This document shows positions 28,201 to 40,200 of a stretch of DNA of 64,000 bases, piece by piece (the first letter of the stretch is position 1; every line of letters starts with the position of its first letter). The stretch covers positions 12,542,030-12,606,029 of the forward strand of contig JAKZAP010000016.1 in assembly GCA_023053575.1 (NCBI GenBank), in the 5' to 3' direction. Below the pieces are notes generated by a model. That model saw only the letters and a list, made by a program, of their open reading frames with translations, had not been told where the DNA came from and did not search any database. The stretch comes from Branchinecta lynchi (lineage: Eukaryota > Arthropoda > Branchiopoda > Anostraca > Branchinectidae). The position numbers were made by a program, and so were the translations under genes.

Positions 28201-31200
28201 GCTGTCGAAAATTCGATATCTTTACTGTAATAGAAATACCGAGCCAACGGATTTTTGACACACAAGGGATAGAGAAATTGAAACAGTTTTGGAGTTTATT
28301 GTTAGAAGAAGACGAATTAAAAGGGAGAAATTTACATTTATCAATGTTTAGAGACAGACCGATTTCAGTTTTCAGTTTATTTCAAATATCAACACATATC
28401 GTGGCTTGGGGCCAAATGTCGTGTTGAATACGTCAATATACATGAAGGCAAATCAATAATGTCTGTCATAATATCAAGATAAATAATTCAAACTGAATAT
28501 GGCCTAACACAAAAAGATAGAAGGGAGACACACACAAGAATGACTAAGAATGACTTGAGAGAAAGACAATGAAACTTTTGAAACCATACGAGAAAGAGTG
28601 AATTTAGATTGAAGTAAGCAACAAATCGTCAGCATATGCAATGTAAGAAATATCAGAATAACCCATGAAACAAGTTGAATTTATATTTGACAGGATATGG
28701 GAAATTCAAATTTTGAAAATACTCGGAGAGAGTACACCCCGCTGCCGGACGCCCCGGCGTACTAGAAAAGTAGGGGATGAACCAGAGCATTCAATTTTTA
28801 GATACGAATTTGTGTACCAAAACTGAACTACGGGCATAACGGACAGATTGACTCCCTTTGAATGCAGAGCAAAGAGGGCTCGACTATGAACAGCAGAATA
28901 AAAAGCCTTAGCGTCAAGCGCACAAATATATAGTTTATGCCTTTTTCTGGACGTGACAGAATCTAAGGAGTCCTTGAATATCACGCCTGAAAAATTGTGT
29001 GTGAAAAAAAAGCAACATAAGTTACGGTTTTGATCGCCTGTTTAAGTTCCCCTGTGAGTTCGCCGTTGAAGCTTAATCTCTGTTTTTACACTCAGTTCTC
29101 CTGACGCCTGACGCCTTCGCCGTTTCAAACGCAGGTGAATAAAAACGGAATCTAAGCATCCCCGCAAATCATTCATAAAATCGCCTACATAAGTCAGTAA
29201 AAGGTAGTTACATTTGACAGTGAAAAGCAATTCTTGTAGTTGAAATATACAAGTTGTAATCATCCGTTTCCAAACACACTTTCCAGACTTTCAATTTTGT
29301 TGGGTTAATTTGTTCATGACAGGCGAACTCGGACCGAGAACTGCGTCTGCGTCACAGTTCGCCGTTTCACTCGCAGGTGTTGCAGAACCGAGAACTGACA
29401 CGTCTCCGTTTCAGCAAAAACGACAATTAAACAAACTGCGAACTCGGAAGGTGATCGAAAACGAGAAATAAGAAGAACTGAGGCAATCAAAAACGCAACT
29501 ATAGACAGACTCGAGACAGGCCAAACTGCGGAAAGTATTGGAAGTCCCGGAAAGAGTTTCGATGAGGCTAGTGAAAAGCTCTGCAGAAGTTGGAAATTGC
29601 GGCAAAAGACAAAAATAAAGAACACTATGGAGGAAAACCACCTAATCGGCTTGACCGTGGTATCGGTTATGAGAATAAATTGAATTAAATTGGCTCTGGA
29701 AAGCATTTAGAAGAAACTTGGTACATTTATTATTTTATTATTTATTATTTATTATTAAAAACAAATAAATACATAAATAATTGAAAAATATACTGCAAGC
29801 TATATTTAATATCGTTAGTTTGTGTTCGCCTGATCCCATCCCATACCACACACTAGAGATGTAGTATTATCCCACAACTCAGTTGCCGCTCGTGCGGCCT
29901 ACGCTACCATATTGTTTGAAAAAGAACAAAAAAACAAATAAGCCAGTTAGAAGCCCATAACTCTGAAACCCCCGCACGGAGCTTTTTTGTAATTCAGTTC
30001 ACTCATCGCAAATTTTCCATCAGAAAGGACGTCTCTAATTGTCTGAGATGTCTAATTGATATGGGAGCAAAGACTTTTCAGTGTTATTAGAATTTCAGGT
30101 TTATTTGTCATCGTTAGCAAACCTCTTGTATAATTTTATAAGTAGTGAACTGATAGACAAAAATGCTCCTCAGCCGGGATTCGAACCCAGGTCCTCTGCT
30201 TTACAAGGCAGTCACTCTACCACTGAGCTACCGAGGGGTTTATGAACAGAGTTCGCAAACCACTACAATAGTTTGGTAGAAGCTGGCCATAGGGACAGTG
30301 ATCCCGTCCGAAGGCAAATTCGTCTAAACAGTTCACATCCCCATGTCACGGAAATTAATAACATAGATGGTACTTTTTTGTATGAAGTTCCATCTATACT
30401 CTTGTATAATTTCATCTTTACATAAAAAGGATGTAAAATATAAAAATAAAACATAGCAATCAATCAATTTATTTAATTCGTGATATTACACCTCATATAT
30501 TAAAATTTCACTAAAACAGGACTGTTCTTTACTAAAAATATACAATCATTTCATCCATTCGGTGGCTCGGGACAATAGCACAGTCGACGCAAAAGGCGGT
30601 AGAAATGTCTTAAAATATATTAAATATCCTAAAATATATTAAATAAATATTCTTTGAGCCCAAGCTGAATTTGAAACCTTTATTCAAACAATGTTTACAA
30701 CGGATACGTCAGCTACGATTCTTCATCAGCAATATTTCGGCCCTTCTTGGCAAGGGTACTCATCAGGCAAGGTCCGAAATATCGCTGATGAAGAATCGTA
30801 GCTGACGTATCCGTTGTAAACATTGTTCGAATAAATAATCTATTAAATGTCCTTAAAATATATATATTATATATTTTTTCCAGGAGACACGTACAGTCAT
30901 AGCCGCGGCTGTCCAGCACATCACTTACAGTGAGTTCTTGCCGATGGTACTTGGACGGGAAGTCATGACCAAGAACAATCTTATTGTTGAGAAAGAAGTA
31001 AGTAAAATTACATGTGTGTTGCCCATTTGCTTCTCTCCTTGTGCAAAAAGGTAATTGGTTAACTTGATTGAAATCCGGGTTCGGCCGTGGATCTGGGTCG
31101 GAAATCCGAACTAACCTCGTTTGTTGGAGTACCAACCCTCCGACAAATATGACACACTTCCTCGAACGTCCATCCAATACCCCAATTTATCAGTAAAGGA

Positions 31201-34200
31201 GCTAGTGTATAAAGGTCAATGGAAAGAAGTCCACCCGTCTGAATAAAAATACTCTAAGGACCCCGAACACAAATGCGTTTCAAAAAATAAAAAAAAATTA
31301 CCATTCGTTTTCCGGTCATGTTGACCACCTTCAGTGGCTGCACTATACCGTTTGCTTCTTTTTGTTTTCTTTGGGACGAAAGATGACGTCGGAACCCGAT
31401 GAAAATTTTTCGAGAATTAAACGTATGGAGTTGTACGAAAAAGTAGCATGTAGTAGTAAGTGTTGCCACTGCATGCTACTACTAGCAAACTGGATGCTAT
31501 CGGATACAAGATTAACCCAGGCAGAGGCATGTTAATTCAAAGTACTCCATACTACTACATATTATTAATCAAAGTGACAATCCAGCCAATCACATTACCG
31601 AAAACCGTAGTTACCATGCTTAGTACGCTCCCGAGAATGGTAAGCAAATAGTTACTGTAAGTAATAGTAAGTAAGTAATTTATTTATGACCCGCCATTTC
31701 GGAAAGGCGGAGTAAATAAAGAAAGTAAACAAAACACATACAAACACAGAAAAAGACACTTAATTTTTAATCTTCGGTCAGGAAACAGTGGACGATTATT
31801 ATTTCGAGAAGGTTGGAACAGTCAGCGTAGTAACTTTTCTGGAGGCTGGATAGTAACAGAATCAGAATCAGAATCAGAATCATTTATTTTTACACAAGCT
31901 ATCGTAGTCAAGAAGAGACTCAACTAAATGGCGCTTGGGCTTACAAATTAAAAGAGGACACAAATAAGAACAGAAACTTCAGCACTTATTAAACACTGAC
32001 GTGTAATACGGAACGAACGTGTTTGAAAACCTATTTGTTCGTGTGGTAGGCGGTACCAGTTTTTCTTTGTTTTTGGACCTAGTGTCAACTCGATTCGGCA
32101 TGACCGGTGGTAGTATAGCCCTATGTTTGTCACTTCGTAGAAGGAATTGACCAAATTTGCAGATCAAACTGAACCGACGGTCGTAAAGGGACGGTAGTTG
32201 TAAGGTTGATAATGCTGAATCATAATCAGTAAATGCTTCACACAATATTACTTTAGCGGCTCTTTTCTGTATTGACTCAAGTTGATCACTTAAAGTTTAA
32301 CCGAAAAGGGCTAGGATACGACAGTCTAGTTACCCATCACTTGTTCGATTAAATAATCTTGAAAACCCGATGAAAAAGCGTTAGTTTGTTTTTCTGATAT
32401 TTCCAAATAATCGATTATCCCATTGTGCTTGCCGCTCTTCCCGTTTTTGTGATATCTCTATGGTGCCTGGAACATTTGGCAACAATACCAGCAGCAAACG
32501 AGTAAATAAATTGTGTATCAAATAAACAAAGAAGTGTCTGCAGTCTGCAGTGCCAAAAACTAGTGCTAGCTAGTGATAGTGATAGTGCAGTGATTTTCGC
32601 GGGCAAATTGTGGACGGATTCACCATGGGAAAGCGTCCACATTCCCAACGTCCCTACTGAAGACTACTGTGGACAGAATGAAAATCCCCAATAGGTGTTG
32701 TAATAATTCAATGTATTTGAATCTAAGATGTAAAAATAAGTTGCCTGTTCAGTTAAACTTTAAGTATCCTGTGTTATTGACTTGAGGCCCCCAAACAGGG
32801 CAAGCATACTCTACAATTGGTCGGATATATGTCAGGTACGCCAGCTTTAGTTGCGACACTGAAAAACCGAATCGACGCATTAAGATAAGGGTACGCATCG
32901 CACTGTTGGCTTTTCTTACTATTGTATCAACGTGAAGACTAAACGAGCAATCAACGCTAAACGTGACGCCGTGAATAACAGCCGAAGATACACTAGGATA
33001 CGGTGGCGGAGGGCACACAAAATCCCTTTTCAGGGGATTAAAGCGAAGGATTTTGGTTTTCCCTTCGTTGATTTGTAGGCTGTTAGTTGCACATTGGTCT
33101 TTAAAATTGCTGAATGTTTCGTCATAGAACTGAGGAACTGCCTCGGATTTCTCGATAATGTACTTGAGAAGAACTGACAAATCGTCAACGTACTTGAATC
33201 TTTCATCGAACCCAGAAAGGACAAAATTTATCACTGCCAAAAACAATAGTGCCGCAAGTTTTGTGCCTTGTGGAGCTCCACACGTTAGCTCAGCCCATTC
33301 GGAATCAGTGTCTCCTGGGAAAAGACTGTACACGCACTGGTAACGGGCTCGTAAAAAATCGATCACTAGAAGGAGGATATGTTTGCGTGCACCCATGGTG
33401 CGTAAATTTGTCATTGCAATGGAGTGGCGAATAAGGTCAAAAGCTTTTCGGTAGTCCACAAGGAGAAGATCGATAATGGCACTTCCTCGGTCGAGCCACT
33501 CAACGATGAGGTGGTACATACGCACTAAATAGACAGTTGTGCTGCTGCCTTTTAAGCATCCATACTGGTACGGGTCGAGGGATCCAGAGACCTGTGACAT
33601 CAGCTCACGGTATATAAACGTTTCTGCTACCTTAGAAAGGTTCGGAGTTATTGAGATGGGTCGGAGTTGATCACAAGATTTGGGACACTTCACCTTTGGA
33701 ATGACGCGAACATACGCCCTCTTCCACGCACTAGGGAACACTTGTTGTAGGAAACACTGATTGATTATAGAGGAAAGCGGCTTGGCAAGGAAAATCGCGA
33801 ACTCGCGTAAGAGTTGTACGGGAAGCTCACCAGGGTAGGACGCACAGTATTTTTTCAGTTTCTGGAGTTCTTTGTAAACCGCATATTCGGACACTTCACC
33901 AACGTCATCAATCTCTGCGTCAGCAATGAGACTCTCAATATCTGAACTGGTGACTGATGGAAAGGTGGTACATATGCGAGCAAAGTAGGAGTTCACTTCA
34001 TTAGCTGATGTCAAGGTACCGTCCTCTTTGAGCAGTCTTAGGTCTCTAGGTGTCGCTTTACCGGTAAGTCTTTTCACTGAGGAATGCCATTTGTGAGGAT
34101 TTGAGGTAAGTAATGGGGTAATCTTGTCTCTCACATATTGCTTCTGCGCGCGCCTATTCAGTTTAACTATATAGTTACGCAACTTATTTGAGGCAACGGT

Positions 34201-37200
34201 ATCACCTGCGCTGTGAAGGCGACAACGGATCTTTATTAGATCCTTTAGTTTGCTGGTGATCCACGGTTTATCAGTGTCACTGACGGTAATCACTTTAGTG
34301 GGAAAACACGTTTGAAACTTCTCTTGAAGAAGCGTATTCAGCTTATTGACTTTGACATTGATGTCCTGCTCGGAACAAATGCTCTCAAAATCATAATTAC
34401 CGATCCAGCGACCAAATGTAGAAATCGAATCTTGGGTGAGTGGTCGCACTGTAGTTTTGATTCGTTTGGGTTTAGGGATGGCTGAACTAGCTTCCCAGAA
34501 AATGATGAAGTGATCAGAGTTCTGAAGGGGTCCTAGCGATTGCGGTGCATGATACAAATCTGTCAGGTTCGTAAAAATTAAGTCAAGTGTGCTGCCGCTC
34601 TTGTGTGTCGGTATTGTGACGGCTTGCCGCAAATCCAGAACACTGGAAACCCATTGCTTGTTTGTTTGATTGAAGTCACCGGCAATCACAAAGGCAGGAG
34701 AGGCATACCTGCGTCGCATTTTGTCGACGAAAAACTGAATGTGCTCGATCAGTTCCTTCCTGTTTCTGGCACTTTCAGGATAATAGACAGAAGCGACAAT
34801 CAAACATGAGAATCTTTTTGATAAACGGGGGGGTTTACACTCAGTCCATAATATTTCGTGGCCGGAGTCACTGGGCTCGCTTAACAGCTTTGAGGGTAGG
34901 TCATTGCGAAAGTAAAGACCAACGCCACCTCCACGACGGTTCAAGCCACGATCACGACGGGTATTAAAGTGGCTAGTGTAGCCTTTAATGCGCGCCGACT
35001 CATCAGTAATGTCCCAACATTCGCTTATTATGACGATTGAGGCGTTGTACTGCCTGACGATAACTTCTAGTTCGTCAGTTTTCTTATTCAAAGATCGAGC
35101 GTTACAGACGAGGATGTTAGGCAACTTGTGCTTAGCTATAAAAAGCTCTGGACGCAGAGTTGGTGGGTGGTCACAGTCACTGATCACAGCTGGCTCAACA
35201 TACCAGGGATTTAGAACAGGCGGATTCTACTCGGCAACTTTGCCTACGAGGCTGCCTGTTAGATTTTCTCTCAGAGGAGACGAACACTGGAATTTTTACT
35301 CCTTGGGTGCGTTTTCCTCCGCGTTTTCCACGGTGACAGCGCTTGATAGATGTTTCAACCACTTGATAATACTCTGGTGTCATTTCTGGGAGTCCGAATG
35401 CTGCAGCTACGTGAAAGCACTCTGGTGGCATTTTTAGGAGTCCGATTAGCCACAGTCTGCAAAACATAGATGGCGCTATCGTCAAACAAGGTGAAAAAAG
35501 TTCCATTAAGTCAGACTTTTCATACTTGAAATAGTTAGTATTGTTGGAGAGATGGATTGTAGGATCATAGCCAAAAAAGTACGAATTCTGAAAAATTTGA
35601 AAGTATGCTTCGTGAGTAAAACACGACGACACCAACTTGCGTCTTCTAGCCGGAAATGCTGACGTAGACTGGTGATGGTCACACATGCGCAGTGCACACA
35701 TCGGGTCGAAAAACCCTGCTCGAAGTATTCATCAATTCGGCTGGGTTTGTTTCCGAGATAGAAGGTTCTTGCCGAATAAACTGCTTCGGATTTGGATGTC
35801 GAGGTTGTCTTCTAAATCAGCAGTTCGACACCTTGAAATACTAGTATCCAACATAGAAACTTCCTAACCAGTTCCATTTTCGATATCAAGGGGGGGGGGG
35901 GGTCTCACGGTTGCTTGCAGGTGCCTGTCAATCCTTGCCCTATTTTTACCATATCCCTGCCCTATTTTTGTCACACGACTAGGTTTCCTGTGACAACAAA
36001 TCTTTTCACTAGCTAATCCTTCTTTTTAGGGGTATAGCAAGTACAGGTACGACCCAACCCTCGAGCCTGCTCAAGCTGACGCCTTTATTGCCGCTGCCTT
36101 CCGTATGCACACGTTACTACCGTCTACAGTTGAAAGATGGAGTAAGAACCACAAGTACCACCGTAAGTTCAGTTCGCAATTTCTCACCCAGCTCCCGTAC
36201 TCGGTGTGTATGCATGTGAAACCGAATTTTCGAAAACAGAAGTGTTATTCCGTAGTTAGCCGTGGGAGACTAGCCTTTATTTCAAATATTGAAAATTTTT
36301 TGTTGTACCTTTCTCGACGTTACACCGCGACGTTTACCGATTTGTTAACAGACACTTTGAACTGAGAGGTTCCCAGACAGGTTCAACGCAGTATCCGTCA
36401 GGGATCTAAGAATAATAACGTTTGTTTACAAAAAGGCTATGCAACATTAAAAATATGTGCAACCTTACAAACAAACTGTTATAGCTGTTACATGAACTAA
36501 GCTAAATTTTCTGTTCCAAGTTTAATCGTCTACATAATTGTGGACTTTTGTAATAAATTGCGGGTTCGTAGATTTCAGGATACCAGTTTTACCCTCAAAT
36601 GTGAAAGCGTTTGGCACTCTGGGAGGAAGTGGGGGAAATCCTCCTCCTGCAACCAGTGTTGCCACTGGTCAGAGAATTCTGCCGCTGATTCCTTACTCGT
36701 AAATACAAAAACGAAGCAAAAAAGTTCATGCAGATAATTATGGAGTTGGTATGATTGCTCGTAAATAGTTGGTAAAAAAAAAAAGGACCCAGTTGTATAG
36801 GCGCTAGAACATCAATCAATCAATTTTACTCCAGTAAAAAACTACCATATCACAAACAAAAACAAAGAAAACAGGGAAAAAAGAACGAACGCGGCAACAA
36901 GTGCAAATATCACATGGGCAAAAAGCAAAAATACCCAGCCAGGCTCATACAACTTCTGCCAAATTGGCAGAGACAGGTAGAGCCAAGGAGAACAAAGCAC
37001 AAGGATGCATTCATTATGAGATTCAACTAAACGCTGTTCTTTACTTGACTTGCTTTCTTTACTACTAATTACAAAATAAACTATATAAACACGCAACCGC
37101 CCGGGGAAGGCTCAAACAGCCTGATGGTGGACGGCTGCAATCCTCTGATTCTCAACCTATAACAGTTTCTTAAAAAAAAAAAAGGACAAGAACACTCTCA

Positions 37201-40200
37201 CTCAATTAACCTTTAATATGCTGTTCATCACTGGATTTGCGGCCAAAGTCACAGGTTCCGTCAGAGAAAGCCTGCAACTGCCTGCAATTCCGGGTTCGTA
37301 GATTTCAGGATACCAACCACTTGCTGGCAACTTGCAAACGGGTAGAGGTAAGGGGAGGTACACTATAATGACGCTCTAAAAACATGAAGAAATAACCGAA
37401 TAGGCCGATAGACAATATTATGAAAATTCGACAATGTATTGTAGTTTTTGATCGTATATCTAGCATTGTATTATAATTAATTTGACAAACCAGTTGTATA
37501 TAATTATTCTAATCGTTTCTTTTGTCGTGTAGTGTACGATTACTTTGTCGTCAACCTATGCTACCCGATGGATAATTTGCTATTAATAAATGATTGATTG
37601 ATTGATAGATGGCGTAAGAGCGATCTTCTGTTGCTCTGGACCTGCATCAGTCCTTCCAGAGAATCGAAAACCCATTTGCAAAGCAATATAACAGATTAAT
37701 TATTATTATTATTATTATTTATCTGAATCCTTCAAAACTGAACAGTAGTGTATGAAAAGGAACAACAACATAGCCGCGTTCGATTCAACAACTGTTATCT
37801 ATTATTGTCGACGACCAGCCTTGATTCCGTTTTATTCAACTAGTAGCGCTATTGTTGTTTTATTTAAAAGCTGTAGTCGTAGTTCTACAAACCGTCGGAT
37901 AATATCCGAAATTCCCGATGGAAGTTCCCATCGAAACTCTAGCGATGATGAAAATGGTTCGTCTGTTGTCGTTCGATTCGCTCGACAAAAAATGAAATTT
38001 TCGTTGAGAATGACGTCACTATCCGTGAAGAAAATGACTACAGACAATTTTAGGATAATGTAGGTGGATGACTGTTGGTGAATCGAACGCGGCTCATGTC
38101 AAGCAGTACTTGCACGAAGTTATCGTCGATCGCCCAGGACTTTCACGTTTCTGCTCTTTGCCATTTGTCTAACTCACTTTGTGCTTTCAGAGTCGAGAAG
38201 ACTAAGTGAGATTCTCCGTCGTCCCTTCGATATGTACAAACCAGGAGTCTGTGATGAATATATGCTGGGTATGATGAACCAAGTGGCTCAGGCCATGGAC
38301 GACTCCATGACACAGGAGGTAAGCCTAACCCGATGAAAAATTTGTAGCCTGTGTAGTTGTATGATAGTTGTAGGAAAAAGTTGCATCTACACTGTCAGAA
38401 GTTTCATAACAGATTGCGCATAGCACTTTCAAGAATAACACCTTTTCACTTAGAAATAAAGTGTTATGACCAATTAAGTTTATACTATTTCGTGCCTAGA
38501 TCTCCAACAACACCTTCAATAGGTAAAAATACTACACTGTCAGAAGTTACATAACGACAACAGAAGGATGCGCGGTTTCAACAGATAACACTTTGGGATG
38601 TTATGTTTCTTTCGTTCCCGTTAGTATTTTTACCAATTGAAGGTGTTGTTGGAGACCCAGGCGCGAAATAGTGTAAACTTAATTGGTAATAATACTTTAT
38701 TTCTAAGTGAAAAGGTGTTATTCTTGAAAGTGTTATAACGAAAGTGTAATACGTTCCCGTTAGTATTTTTACCAATTGAAGGTGTTGTTGGAGACCCAGG
38801 CACGAAATAGTGTAAACTTAATTGGGAATAACACTTTATTTCTAAGTGAAAAGGTGTTATTCTTGAAAGTGTATACGCTATCTGTTATGAAACTTCTGAC
38901 AGTGTAGTGATATGTAATAGTAAAGAGTAATGAGCCTCAGACTGGGCCAATCTTAAGTAGTAGTATCCAGTAGCATCTTTTCTTGCTCTAGGAGCATCCA
39001 GTCTTGCTAATACTAGCATGCAGTAGAACGCAGTAACACGGTTGCCTTGAAGTGTAAGCATGTAGTAGCATCAGTTAGTACTCCATGTTACTTTTTCGGA
39101 CAACTTCATGCTTATCATACTACTATTCTGAGATTAATTTTTCGTCGGGAACCTTTCTCTTTTTAAACTGAAAAGCGGTGCAAAAATCTCGTCGTCATGG
39201 GAGGCTCCCATTTTTCTTCTGATGAAGGGATAGGATTAAACGCATATCCTATCAGATTTGTATTTAAACATTGATGATGGTGATGCACACTTTGGGTCCG
39301 AATGTGCGGGTGCGATGCGACTGCGAATTTGTGGGTCATCTCGCGAGGGCTCAGACGCTTTTGTAAACCAAGACATAATTGAAGGAAATGAGGTTTCTGG
39401 ATTAATTATGTTAGTTAAACTGTAAAAAGTTTTTCCGTATGAAGATTAAAGTTAACTGCGGTATTTGCTACTCCGATTATCCTCATCTCTACGCGTATAA
39501 GAACAATACCAAATAGAGATAAGATGTTTCTTCTGATACCATAGTAGCCTATCCCGATGAAAAATTTGTAGCCTGCGTAGTAGTATGGTAGTCGTACGAA
39601 AACGTTGCATGTAATGCTATGTAATAGCAAAGAAATACTATCATTTAATGTGCCTCAGACCGGTCCAGTCTTATTTAGTAGGATCCAGTAGCATCCTGTC
39701 TTGCCATAGTAGCACCCAGTCTTGCTAATGTAGCATATAGTAGTATGCAGTAAAACGGTAGCCTTGAAGTAGAAGCATGTAGTAGCATCGTTAGTATTGT
39801 ATGCAACTTTTTCGTACTTCTTCATAGTACTATTTTGAGCTGAATTTTCGTCGGGATCTGATGACGTCTAAAGTCGTTTTCACAGTTACCATGTTATCTG
39901 ATGCCACGGTCAAAAGCAATTATTAAGTACCTCGCAGTTACCGTGGTATCTTATGTAAAAAACAAGAGCTGGAAGCTCATATGGCACTTGCAAGACTTGA
40001 TAAAAGGATGAAAGTAGGAATTTCCCAATTCGTGGGTTTGTTGTGATCATTTGTAAGCAAAACCTTTTAGATAAGAACAACGGTTGGATCCCCCGAAATC
40101 ACGAAAATGTATCGTTGGGTAAAAATAATTTTTGTTTGCACTTGGCTGTGACGATGCGCACTAAGGGCGCTATAAATTCATCTATAATCAAAACCCTAGA

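Noticed and set aside
30713..31177. 154-codon minus frame
   Set aside because: It is the antisense shadow of peroxidase exon 7 plus the hammerhead-like repeat.
37752..38063. 103-codon plus frame as a small gene
   Set aside because: It lies wholly between the inverted ends of a MITE (37772-38094), and an antisense frame there is equally open.
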